Position numbers and translations under genes: made by a program. Shown piece by piece: positions 16,168-23,372 of a DNA stretch of 55,204 bases. The DNA comes from an uncultured Burkholderiales bacterium (GTDB lineage: Bacteria > Pseudomonadota > Gammaproteobacteria > Burkholderiales > Burkholderiaceae_C). Each line of letters opens with the position of its first letter. Within the stretch, counting starts at the first letter, position 1. The DNA lies in NCBI GenBank assembly GCA_945952065.1, contig CAMFGY010000033.1:1-55204 (forward strand). Reading direction: 5' to 3'. The notes below the pieces were generated by a model that had not been told where the DNA came from, did not search any database, and saw nothing but the letters and a program-made list of their open reading frames with translations.

Positions 16168-17547
16168 TCAGCGGCCGAATTCCCGCGAAGCATCCCTTCC
16201 GGGCTGTTTCGCCGGCTCCTGTCCTTGCTGATAAACCTTGACCTGGCCGTCTTCTTGGCGAAGCGTTACCTTGGCGCCTGGTGCAATGTCCTTGTCCAGT
16301 TGGCTTCGCTCGAAACGGACGCCCACCCCGTCAGCAGTCACTGCCAACCCGTGACGCGATGACATCGCCACGACCTCGCCCTTGACCTCTCCGCGCAGTT
16401 GGTCAGCATCCCGCACCGTTTGAATCCCACGGTGTTTCGTTGCAAGTTCCAGGACTTGTTTCGACTGGTCCAGGCTGACGTTGCCCTTCGGAACCTCCCC
16501 CCGCTCCAACTGCCCGGCAATCTCCGCCCGAGCAGCGAAGTACGTCCGCTCGCGTTGGTCCTGGCTCATGCTTGCCGACATGGACTGCCGCAGCGCGTAG
16601 AGCTGTGCGTAAGCACCGTCCAGCTCCGGGTGCTTGGCCATCGCCTCAGCCTTTGGCAACCGCTCGAAGGCCTCCATTCGCTGGAACGCCGGCGATTGCT
16701 CAAACCGCGCCACGTCACCGCGAGCTGCCGTCAGCCGCTCCTCGATGCCCCGGTCGGGCACCTGCAGGCGACTTTTCGACAGGGCGGCGATGTCCTCCAG
16801 CATTTCGGCCTTGTCGCGTTTCTCGGAGTAGGTAAGCGCGCGGCTGCGCTCTGTCTCCATTGCCTGCATCGCCCCCGGCTCACGCTTCCAGTGGCCGTTT
16901 TCCAGTTCGTTGCTGTAGACCGGCCGCTTGTGCGCGTCGTAGACCGTCACCTTGTCCACCAGCTTTTCTCGTTCAAGTACATCCACGCTCTTCGGAATCG
17001 CCGAGTAGGCCTTGTCGTGCTGTTCCTGGTTGACGTAGCGTCCTACACCCCGTTCGGCTACCTGCTCCTCAAACCGAAGGCGGGTCCGGAGCATCGAGGT
17101 TTCCGGGTTGGCAGCTATCACCCGCGCCTCCACGGTGTAACCGTTCTCGCGCAGCTGGCCTGCCACGCGCCGAATTCCTTCTGGATCCCGCAGCGTGCCG
17201 TCCACCACCAGGTTCCGCTGGCCCTCCATCGCGGTCGCCCGCAGCCTGCTGGCCCATTCGCCGGCGTCCTTGTGCGTGCGATCTGCTGCATTCTGCGGAT
17301 CCACCCTCGACAGTTCCTTGTACCGCGGGTTTTCCTCCCGCATCCGGTCTGCGTCAATCACCACGGCCCCCCCCGAGGTCCGAAATTCGCGCACGGCCTG
17401 GTTCGCCAGCTCGCTCTTGCCGGACCCGGGCTGACCGCCGAGGATCACCGCCCGTGGACTCTCAACACGCTCAGCCTTGGCTAGAGCCTCTTGCTCGGTC
17501 CGCTGATACGCCCGCTCGACCGTGGAATCGTTGAATTCGCGTGCCAT
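16168..17547 (-). CDS. Zeta-type toxin kinase with a shared C-terminal module
   Basis: 459 residues. The N-terminal half is a zeta-toxin-like kinase: P-loop GGQPGSGKS at 37-45, VIDADRMREENPRY at 63-76, NLVVDGTL at 112-119. Such enzymes phosphorylate UDP-N-acetylglucosamine and block wall synthesis. Residues about 306-439 (from KHPELDGA to VRFERSQLDKDI and beyond) form a separate KfrB-like module that recurs in the Fic toxin at 18437-19534. No classical epsilon antitoxin is present; the 130-residue gene ending 7 bases upstream is the natural candidate. Kinase activity is family knowledge. Confidence 0.82.
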   Translation of the reverse strand: MAREFNDSTVERAYQRTEQEALAKAERVESPRAVILGGQPGSGKSELANQAVREFRTSGGAVVIDADRMREENPRYKELSRVDPQNAADRTHKDAGEWASRLRATAMEGQRNLVVDGTLRDPEGIRRVAGQLRENGYTVEARVIAANPETSMLRTRLRFEEQVAERGVGRYVNQEQHDKAYSAIPKSVDVLEREKLVDKVTVYDAHKRPVYSNELENGHWKREPGAMQAMETERSRALTYSEKRDKAEMLEDIAALSKSRLQVPDRGIEERLTAARGDVARFEQSPAFQRMEAFERLPKAEAMAKHPELDGAYAQLYALRQSMSASMSQDQRERTYFAARAEIAGQLERGEVPKGNVSLDQSKQVLELATKHRGIQTVRDADQLRGEVKGEVVAMSSRHGLAVTADGVGVRFERSQLDKDIAPGAKVTLRQEDGQVKVYQQGQEPAKQPGRDASREFGR

Positions 17548-17554
17548 GGCCGGC

Positions 17555-17947
17555 TCACTTGTTGAAGGCAGCCCGCGCCTGCGGCGCGTACTTCGCGATC
17601 ACGGCCTCGATCGCCGTCGCGTCATCTGCATCCAGGTCATCCCGGATGTCCCGCAACTCCCGCTGCAGGCCCTCCGCCGCCTCGATCAAACCGCGATCCG
17701 GCTGATCCTTTTCCTCCTCAATCGCGATGCCTTCAGCGTGGTGCGAAATCAAGGCTCCAAGCACGTCCACCGCCACTTCGTAGCGGACACCCGTGCGATC
17801 GAAAAGACCAGTTCCCATGCTTGCTCTCCCTTCATCAGTTTGGTTGACCATCATTCCCAGCTGCTGCCCGATGCAGCAACGATCGTTTGCAGCTGCCCGG
17901 CGCGTGGCCCCGACACCGCGTCCGAAAAATTCAATGACGTTGTTCAT
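17555..17947 (-). CDS. Candidate antitoxin of the zeta module (hypothetical)
   Basis: A 130-residue protein, strongly acidic in the C-terminal half (RGLIEAAEGLQRELRDIRDD, then LDADDATAIEAV), ending 7 bases before the zeta toxin start. Antitoxins of zeta kinases are usually small acidic helical proteins encoded just upstream, so this is a reasonable candidate, but it is not recognisably epsilon-like. The start at 17947 overlaps the end of the membrane-protein gene by 17 bases, suggesting a three-gene unit. The role is inference from position. Confidence 0.5.
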   Translation of the reverse strand: MNNVIEFFGRGVGATRRAAANDRCCIGQQLGMMVNQTDEGRASMGTGLFDRTGVRYEVAVDVLGALISHHAEGIAIEEEKDQPDRGLIEAAEGLQRELRDIRDDLDADDATAIEAVIAKYAPQARAAFNK

Positions 17948-18407
17948 CACTGCCTCGTCCATTTCCATCACTGCTGCCAGTCCCCGCCGCCCAATGCAGT
18001 GGCCACAGCCATCCATGTGCAACCCTGAACAGCCCCTTGTCCAACAGGCCCATCTGCCTCCACCTCGGATGCAGCGCGACCTTCAGTCCCCGCGTTGTCA
18101 TCAGCCCGAACGCCAAGTACCCCAGCATCACCCACCCCCAGGGCGAACCTCTTGTGCACAGCCAGACGCCTGCACCCGTGATTGCCATGCAAGCTGCTCG
18201 CACCACTGTCGTTCGCAGCCTGGTGCCAAACATTTCCGCCCGTGCGCTCAGCCGCGCCTTGTTGCGCTCGCCGGCTCGCTCCAACACGCTGTCTATCGTC
18301 TCCCCCTGTCCGCGCGACAGGAACGCCTGCACAACATCCCAGAACCACCAGGTCACAACCCCTACGCCAAGCGTCAGCGCTAACCCCAGCTCCAGAAGAA
18401 CCGCCAT
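17931..18407 (-). CDS. Membrane protein upstream of the zeta module
   Basis: 158 residues with an N-terminal helix (about 5-25), a charged stretch (about 35-65) and two further hydrophobic segments (about 68-84, 90-108). The family is not recognised. It begins 14 bases after a KorB-type palindrome and overlaps the next gene, so it appears to head the membrane-protein, candidate-antitoxin and zeta transcript. Confidence 0.6.
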   Translation of the reverse strand: MAVLLELGLALTLGVGVVTWWFWDVVQAFLSRGQGETIDSVLERAGERNKARLSARAEMFGTRLRTTVVRAACMAITGAGVWLCTRGSPWGWVMLGYLAFGLMTTRGLKVALHPRWRQMGLLDKGLFRVAHGWLWPLHWAAGTGSSDGNGRGSDEQRH

Positions 18408-18420
18408 GCTTCACGCCCAC

Positions 18421-18434
18421 TTTCGCGCGCGAAA
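18421..18434. promoter_or_regulatory. KorB-type operator palindrome, copy 5
   Basis: A perfect TTTCGCGCGCGAAA filling most of the 29-base gap between the Fic toxin stop (18437) and the ATG of the membrane protein (18407). It could silence or block transcription entering the zeta unit from the Fic operon. Confidence 0.75.
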
Positions 18435-18436
18435 CT

Positions 18437-19534
18437 TCATGGAGTGGCCAGCCCACGTTCCCGCTCCATTTGCATGGCATCGCGCCCCCTGTCGCGCTGC
18501 GGCGCCTCGTTTGCCGCGTACACCTGACTCTGATCGCGGCCGTAGTGAATGTTCACCCGGCTCCCGACGTCGATGTCTCTGGCCAGGTTTGACCGCTCGT
18601 ACCGAACCGCAACCATGTCCCCGACCTGCAGCATCGCGTGGTGACTCGAAACCGCCACCACTTTCCCGTCGAACTGCCCGCCCAGGCGCTCGATGTCGCG
18701 CACGATCAACCCCCGATGCTTGGCCGCCATGTCCATCACCCGGCGAGATTCCTCCACGGTGACGTTGCCAGCCACGATCTTCCCGTCGTTCAATTCGCGC
18801 GACAACTCCGCACGCATCTTCTCGACGTTCCCGCCGGCCCGCTCCGTCAGGATCAGCTGTTTGATCGCACCGTCCAATTCGGGGTGCGCCGCCAAGGCCT
18901 TCGTCTGGCCGCTCCTGTCCACAATGGCGTCGAACGCCACGGCACGCTCCACTCGGCTGATTTCGTAGAACACCTGTTTGATAGGCTCGATGTTCCCGTG
19001 AGCAGAAAGCCTGGCAGCGGTATTCCACGTCGTCTTGTCCACCTTCTCGTAGTCCAACGACCGGCCCGACTCACCCGACAGCTGGTTCAGGAATTCCCGG
19101 GCGGTACGGCCGTTCCCTTCCCGAAACGGATGCAATTCGTTGACCGCCGCGTACACCTCGCCCATCTTCGCGGCGAACTGTTCCCGAGTGGTCCCCTTCA
19201 GGCGGTTCGCCTCGTCGATCGTCACCTTGATCAGCTCGGCTTTCAGGGGGATGTCATCGGTATAAGCGAACACCGTTTGCTTCGCGCCGGTTCCTTTCGC
19301 GATGTCCACGGTCCTGATCTGGCCCGCCCACTCGTAAACGTCCTTGAACACCCGCCGGTGGATTTCCTGCATGTGCGCCAGCCCGTAGTCGCCCTCGACC
19401 GGCTTTTCCCTCAGCTCCTGAACCCGGATCGCCGTCACCCCACGCTCGAAGCGCTGGAGTTCGCCCGCGTCGCGTATGTCGGCTTTGTTCCGCAGCACCT
19501 GCGAAGCCGGGTAGGTGTAATCCTCCCAGCTCAC
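18437..19534 (-). CDS. Fic-domain toxin (VbhT-like) with a shared C-terminal module
   Basis: 365 residues. The Fic AMP-transferase core carries the catalytic motif HPFREGNGR at 135-143 and the flap region (TVFAYTDDIPLKAEL). Fic toxins of the VbhT kind adenylylate topoisomerases. From about residue 217 (HPELDGA) to 339 the protein carries the module also found in the Zeta toxin, including KHRG, VVAVSSHH and VRYERSNLARDI. The start overlaps the VbhA-like antitoxin stop (ATGA). In Bartonella VbhT, the C-terminal domain is a type IV secretion signal; here a different module occupies that place. Confidence 0.88.
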   Translation of the reverse strand: MSWEDYTYPASQVLRNKADIRDAGELQRFERGVTAIRVQELREKPVEGDYGLAHMQEIHRRVFKDVYEWAGQIRTVDIAKGTGAKQTVFAYTDDIPLKAELIKVTIDEANRLKGTTREQFAAKMGEVYAAVNELHPFREGNGRTAREFLNQLSGESGRSLDYEKVDKTTWNTAARLSAHGNIEPIKQVFYEISRVERAVAFDAIVDRSGQTKALAAHPELDGAIKQLILTERAGGNVEKMRAELSRELNDGKIVAGNVTVEESRRVMDMAAKHRGLIVRDIERLGGQFDGKVVAVSSHHAMLQVGDMVAVRYERSNLARDIDVGSRVNIHYGRDQSQVYAANEAPQRDRGRDAMQMERERGLATP

Positions 19535-19761
19535 TTCTTGCCTCCGGCAGCTTGCCGCACGTAATGCGCAACGGCCTCATCCGCCGTCATGTCGCCGGCG
19601 GCCACCAGCGCCTGCAGCTCCATGTCATCGACCGAAACTGCCATCCCCTCCAGGCGCAAAGAGGCGTTGGCTTGAGCGAACTGAGCCGCCCGTTGCGCTG
19701 CAAGCGCCTGCTTCGGGTCGTGACCCTCATCGTCTGTCGGCAACACGTTTTCAGTCATCAC
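19531..19761 (-). CDS. VbhA-like antitoxin of the Fic toxin
   Basis: A 76-residue protein with the inhibitory Fic helix signature SxxxEG, seen as SLRLEG in QANASLRLEGMAVS. A three-helix tail follows (VAAGDMTADEAVAHYVRQA), as in VbhA/class I Fic antitoxins, whose glutamate blocks ATP binding in the Fic active site. It overlaps vapC upstream and the Fic gene downstream by ATGA contacts, so the four genes vapB-vapC-vbhA-fic form one translation-coupled operon. Confidence 0.85.
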   Translation of the reverse strand: MMTENVLPTDDEGHDPKQALAAQRAAQFAQANASLRLEGMAVSVDDMELQALVAAGDMTADEAVAHYVRQAAGGKK

Positions 19762-20177
19762 ACGCTCCAGCTCTCCAAAACCAGGCCCGCGCAGATTCCT
19801 TGGAATCGCGCCACGTCGGTTGTCACCAGCACCGCCCCCTTGGACGCTGCGTGCGCGGCGATTTCAAGGTCCTTTTCACCCACAGTGGAACCCTCGGCGT
19901 CCAGCCGGTGCCGAAGCTCTGCGTACAGGTCTGCCGCTGCAGCATCCCAGGCGGCTGTTTTGATGATCCCAAGGAACTGTCGAACCGTCGCCGCTGCCGG
20001 CGCATTGCCCATGCCAGCCAGGCTGTAGACCAATTCAGTCCGCGTCATGGCTGAAATGCAGACCGCCTTGCTCGGCAGATCCAGCAGCCGCTGCTCCATG
20101 GCCAGCGACGCGCGTGAAATGACCTCGATCGCGGTGCTGGTGTCCAGCATCCGCAGAGCATCGCCATCGTTGCTCAA
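19758..20177 (-). CDS. vapC: VapC toxin, PIN-domain ribonuclease
   Basis: 139 residues with the acidic PIN quartet: Asp12 (RMLDTSTAIEVI), Glu48 (RTELVYSL), Asp103 (KDLEIAAHA) and Asp121 (LVTTDVARF). VapC toxins cut tRNA or rRNA when the labile VapB is lost after plasmid loss. It overlaps vapB by four bases at the start and the VbhA-like gene at the end. Confidence 0.93.
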   Translation of the reverse strand: MSNDGDALRMLDTSTAIEVISRASLAMEQRLLDLPSKAVCISAMTRTELVYSLAGMGNAPAAATVRQFLGIIKTAAWDAAAADLYAELRHRLDAEGSTVGEKDLEIAAHAASKGAVLVTTDVARFQGICAGLVLESWSV

Positions 20178-20443
20178 GCGGCTTCTCCCGCGATGGCCGC
20201 GCCTGCCATCGGTTGGTTCAGTGGACGGTCGATGCGGTAGGGCGGGGATTCCTCAATGGTTCGCACCAGGCCGAAGAACCCAGTCCACGCACCCGATCCT
20301 GGTCGTTGCGAAATCAGAACGTCGCCCGTAGTCTCATCACGTTGCAGGAACACTTCGCCGCCACCCACAAAATCAAACCCCTTCGGCAGACGCACGGCCT
20401 GGCTGTTACCAGCCTCGAATAGCTTGACCTTTGTTTCCCTCAT
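20174..20443 (-). CDS. vapB: VapB antitoxin, AbrB-fold
   Basis: 89 residues. The N-terminal swapped-hairpin DNA-binding domain is plain (VKLFEAGNSQAVRLPKGFDF), and the C-terminal tail that wraps the toxin follows. ATG at 20443 with a purine-rich leader. It is first in a four-gene toxin operon and most likely represses the promoter at 20473-20501 together with VapC. Confidence 0.92.
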   Translation of the reverse strand: MRETKVKLFEAGNSQAVRLPKGFDFVGGGEVFLQRDETTGDVLISQRPGSGAWTGFFGLVRTIEESPPYRIDRPLNQPMAGAAIAGEAA

Positions 20444-20463
20444 TTCTGCACCTGTTTGTGAAC

Positions 20464-20501
20464 GTATACACCACTGTATATACATCTAGCGATGCTGTCA
20501 A
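20464..20501 (-). promoter_or_regulatory. vapBC promoter and palindromic operator
   Basis: On the minus strand TTGACA (20496-20501) and TACAGT (20473-20478) are 17 bases apart. The -10 region is covered by the perfect palindrome TGTATATACA (20475-20484), with a second GTATAC at 20464-20469. This is the arrangement expected for VapB autorepression. Confidence 0.7.
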
Positions 20502-20569
20502 TCTGAATGCATTATGCGCAGGGCAGGGGAGGGAAGTCGGTGAAAGGATCGCTCGACCCGACCCCATGG

Positions 20570-20583
20570 TTTCGCGCGCGAAA
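20570..20583. promoter_or_regulatory. KorB-type operator palindrome, copy 6
   Basis: A perfect TTTCGCGCGCGAAA just beyond the stop of the secreted helical protein (20589), about 70 bases upstream of the vapBC -35 box. It may insulate the toxin operon from the nuclease operon upstream or add KorB control to vapBC. Confidence 0.75.
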
Positions 20584-20588
20584 GTCGG

Positions 20589-21440
20589 CTAATCCCCTGC
20601 CCTGAGAACACCCTGAACGCCGGATACGAACTGAATCGCGCTCTCGAAATACGCGCTGCGCATCGCAAGCTCCACGCACTCGGAAAACCGCGTCCCCGCC
20701 GGGGAAGCTAGGAAGTCGCTGTATGCACGCAAGTCGGCATCCCCCAGGCTCCTGAACATCGCCGCATACCAAGCCGCGCCCAACCGCACCGCGTTGCCCT
20801 CGATCGCCGTCCGTCCCGCATCTGCAGCTCTCACTGTCGCTCTGGCCGTCAGCGTCCCAACGGCAGGATCTGCCATCCGCTCCAGCATTCCGGCAGCACC
20901 ATGCACGACCATGCTCGCCATCACCTCAGCAAACCGGCTGCGCGACACGATCTCTCCTATCAAGCCACGCCGCTCTCGCGATAGCCCACTCAATTCCCCC
21001 GACGCTTTCCCAAGCGCCCAGGGCGGCACATGTTCCGCGGCAGTCCTGGCGGCAACCACACGACGGCCAGCGGCCGTCCTAGACCAGGCCAAAGCAGCCA
21101 GCCCATCCTCTTCGGACATCGTCTGTCTCAACACGGCGGCGACGTTCTCAGCCATCCAGCTCGGCGCAAACGACAGTTGCGCGGCCTCCAAAACAGCTAG
21201 CGCCGCCTCTGTATCCAGCCTGTTCCCGTCACGCCTCTGGTACTCACGAATTTCGTCGCCGATCGACGCACGATGCATCTCCATTGGCCAAGCCAAACCC
21301 GTCTCTCGAACCACCGCCCCAAGCGTCGGCGTGCCTATCGGGCCGGCCCAGCAGCTGAAGCCCGCCACCAGCGCTCCAACCAGCACCAGCCGCTTTGGCA
21401 CTCGCAGCCAAGCGCTGGCGCGATCAGTACGCAGGCGCAT
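20589..21440 (-). CDS. Exported helical protein, DUF2059-like
   Basis: 283 residues. An N-terminal signal-like segment (RLVLVGALVAGFSCWAG) is followed by an all-helical exported region. The sequence FRSLGDADLRAYSDFLASPA near residue 243 is typical of DUF2059-type periplasmic proteins. It overlaps the upstream phospholipase-D gene by 17 bases and closes the operon. The role is unknown; a periplasmic helper for the two nucleases is only a guess. Confidence 0.6.
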   Translation of the reverse strand: MRLRTDRASAWLRVPKRLVLVGALVAGFSCWAGPIGTPTLGAVVRETGLAWPMEMHRASIGDEIREYQRRDGNRLDTEAALAVLEAAQLSFAPSWMAENVAAVLRQTMSEEDGLAALAWSRTAAGRRVVAARTAAEHVPPWALGKASGELSGLSRERRGLIGEIVSRSRFAEVMASMVVHGAAGMLERMADPAVGTLTARATVRAADAGRTAIEGNAVRLGAAWYAAMFRSLGDADLRAYSDFLASPAGTRFSECVELAMRSAYFESAIQFVSGVQGVLRAGD

Positions 21441-22071
21441 AGCTTTCTGCCGTCTGCAAGTTGCGCTCGAAGTGCTGGACGTACAGCTTGGCCAGCGCAG
21501 GGTTGTTCCAGTTCACCAGCACGTTTTCAGAGTTCCTTCTTGCGGCCGCGTCGGTGTAGTTGAACGATCCTGTCTGAACATGCTCCCGGTCCACCACCAA
21601 CACCTTGTCGTGGTGGATGGCAAACGCCGACGTCAGCCTCACATCTACCCCCGCGGTCGATAACGCCGACAACGCTGCGCGCGATTTCCCAGAGCGGTCG
21701 TCGCTCGTATTGCTTTTCTTGTCCGCCACCAGTGTTACCCGCACGCCTCGCTTACGCGCCTCCAACAGAGCGCCGACCACTGGAGCGCTCGTGAAGCTAT
21801 ACGCCATCACCTGGATCTCCCGTTGAGCCGATGCGATGACCTTCAACACAAGCCGGTCCGCCCCCTCAGCCGGGGAAAACGCCGCCTCGATGTTTCCAGC
21901 AGCTGGCAACGCTTGGCTTCCACGATTGCCAGGCACGCCCCCATGCGTAAAAAAATCATCGACAACGCGAGCAGCGGCACGGCCCATTGGCAGATTTGTT
22001 CCGCCCGCTGCCGCGAAAGCCAGCCCGACGGCAAGGCTCACCAGAATCGCATTCCGTTTCTCTTTTCTCAA
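21424..22071 (-). CDS. Exported phospholipase-D-family nuclease
   Basis: 215 residues from the TTG at 22071, chosen because GGGGGA precedes it and because it makes a TTGA overlap with the upstream stop. A signal-like hydrophobic stretch (about 8-23) leads to a single HKD active site, H154-D-K156-x4-D161 followed by GSFNYTDAAARRNSEN. One HKD per chain is the pattern of Nuc, the periplasmic endonuclease of plasmid pKM101, which works as a dimer. A periplasmic DNase active at the cell envelope is likely. Confidence 0.85.
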   Translation of the reverse strand: MRKEKRNAILVSLAVGLAFAAAGGTNLPMGRAAARVVDDFFTHGGVPGNRGSQALPAAGNIEAAFSPAEGADRLVLKVIASAQREIQVMAYSFTSAPVVGALLEARKRGVRVTLVADKKSNTSDDRSGKSRAALSALSTAGVDVRLTSAFAIHHDKVLVVDREHVQTGSFNYTDAAARRNSENVLVNWNNPALAKLYVQHFERNLQTAESYAPAY

Positions 22072-22598
22072 TGTCTTCCCCCTGTTGACAAATTGCATCG
22101 CTCCGCGTGCCCGCACGTTTCGCATTTCTTCCCGCGGCTCTTGACTGGAACTGCTCGTTTCTCCACCAAGTCCACGTATCGGCGAATCAGCTGCTCGCAG
22201 AAGCCATCGTCTTTCAGCTCCACGCGCACGGCAGTACGCCGCCGCGTTGTCCTGTTGTTGATCGCTACCCATCCATAGCGGCCCGTCTGCATCCCGTTTC
22301 GTCGCAGCAGCCACGCGCGCAGCGAGATTTCGGCGATGTCAGTTTGGAAGACGCGCTCGCTGTTTCTGTTCTTCAGTTCCACGGGAGCGTGCAGCCCGTC
22401 CGCCAGCCGGTACACCTGGTCAGGCCGCCCAACCACCGGATACGGCTCGTCCGTGTGAAGGCCACGCTCTACCTTCACCAACTTCCCCGCGCGCAGCTCG
22501 TCCGGCAACCAGTCCTGCGTCACCCCCCCCCACGCCAGCCAAAGCCATAGTGCGCCGGCGGCCGCCAGGCCGAAGCAAACCAACGATCCAGCGGTCAT
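22068..22598 (-). CDS. Membrane-anchored Cas4-like PD-(D/E)XK nuclease, C-terminal half
   Basis: 176 residues. An N-terminal membrane helix (about 4-24) precedes a Cas4/RecB-type nuclease core: GRPDQVY (Asp60), PVELKNRN (Glu74, Lys76), then a C-terminal cluster Cys159-x2-Cys162-x5-Cys168, the spacing of the three iron-sulfur cysteines of Cas4. The fourth cysteine and the conserved N-terminal His of Cas4 are missing here but appear in the gene immediately upstream, which ends in an ATGA overlap. The two products may form one split enzyme (inference). Confidence 0.78.
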   Translation of the reverse strand: MTAGSLVCFGLAAAGALWLWLAWGGVTQDWLPDELRAGKLVKVERGLHTDEPYPVVGRPDQVYRLADGLHAPVELKNRNSERVFQTDIAEISLRAWLLRRNGMQTGRYGWVAINNRTTRRRTAVRVELKDDGFCEQLIRRYVDLVEKRAVPVKSRGKKCETCGHAERCNLSTGGRH

Positions 22599-23062
22599 GA
22601 ACCAGCCTCCACCCGTCGCACCACCCAGTCCAGCGCCCGCCTGATGACGCTGGCCAGGGCAGGGTGCCGCCGCAGGACCGGGAGTAGGGCAGGGGAGACC
22701 CTGTAGTACGCCCCGACCAGCAACCGCCCTCCCCTCGACTTCATCAACACCCTGTCACGCCACTCGCGCAGAATTCCAGTTGATGGGTGAGACCCCCCAT
22801 ACACCGCTGTGGCCACGAAGCACCGTGAATCTCCTGGCCTCATCGCCCGACCAACAGCCTTACCAGCCAACTTATCTGCCAACAGAAGGGGATTGCGGGC
22901 GTAGCCCTCGGCCTCAAACCGTGCGTGGTTAAACGTCCCTTCCCTGGCCAACTGCCTGATATGTGCCGGCTCCGCCTTTCCGAATTGGCGATCGAAAATC
23001 ACTTTTTGCTCGCAATACACCGCAGCGACGATGTTGCTGACCGTGTGCCTGCCCCGCCGCAT
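22595..23062 (-). CDS. Cas4 N-terminal-like half fused to a CFI-box domain
   Basis: 155 residues. Residues 8-55 (NIVAAVYCEQKVIFDRQFG, then EGTFNHARFE) resemble the start of Cas4 nucleases, with Cys17 in the place of the first iron-sulfur cysteine and His46 in the place of the metal-binding His. From Cys81 a CFI-box-type tail follows (CFVATAVYGG, then LREWRDRVL), ending in a hydrophobic helix that probably contacts the membrane. It is coupled to the gene carrying the rest of the Cas4-like core. Split nuclease is inference; the CFI box is clear. Confidence 0.65.
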   Translation of the reverse strand: MRRGRHTVSNIVAAVYCEQKVIFDRQFGKAEPAHIRQLAREGTFNHARFEAEGYARNPLLLADKLAGKAVGRAMRPGDSRCFVATAVYGGSHPSTGILREWRDRVLMKSRGGRLLVGAYYRVSPALLPVLRRHPALASVIRRALDWVVRRVEAGS

Positions 23063-23065
23063 CCC

Positions 23066-23341
23066 TCACGCTCCAATCAGGATTCGGTATGCAGCCAGCA
23101 TCATCAAAGCCAGCGACCCGGCCAGTAGCAGCGCGCCAACCACGCCAACCAGGCTGTCAACGAATCTCGCGCCCAGCATGTTCCCGTAGGAAGTGAACTG
23201 CTCGACCCCCAGAGCGTTGCGCCTGGAGAAGCCTCGCGCATGGGACAAATATCGCAGGCTCATTCCGCTCACCAAAGAGCACCCGAGACACGTCCAGATC
23301 AGCCACATCGGCGCTGACAACAACAAGTCGATCAACTTCAT
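23066..23341 (-). CDS. Small two-helix membrane protein
   Basis: 91 residues with hydrophobic segments at about 10-27 and 68-88 and a basic middle (SHARGFSRRN). The ATG at 23341 is chosen over an upstream in-frame start because the sequence before it is the KorB-type palindrome, which also supplies the AAAGGGA ribosome site. No family recognised. It is followed within 3 bases by the CFI-box gene. Confidence 0.6.
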   Translation of the reverse strand: MKLIDLLLSAPMWLIWTCLGCSLVSGMSLRYLSHARGFSRRNALGVEQFTSYGNMLGARFVDSLVGVVGALLLAGSLALMMLAAYRILIGA

Positions 23342-23349
23342 TTCGTCCC

Positions 23350-23363
23350 TTTCGCGCGCGAAA
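23350..23363. promoter_or_regulatory. KorB-type operator palindrome, copy 7
   Basis: A perfect TTTCGCGCGCGAAA in the 31-base gap between the M48 protease and the two-helix protein. It partly overlaps the ribosome-binding site of the latter. It splits the operon into an upstream (regulator, lipoprotein, protease) and a downstream (nuclease) part. Confidence 0.75.
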
Positions 23364-23372
23364 GCCAATCCC

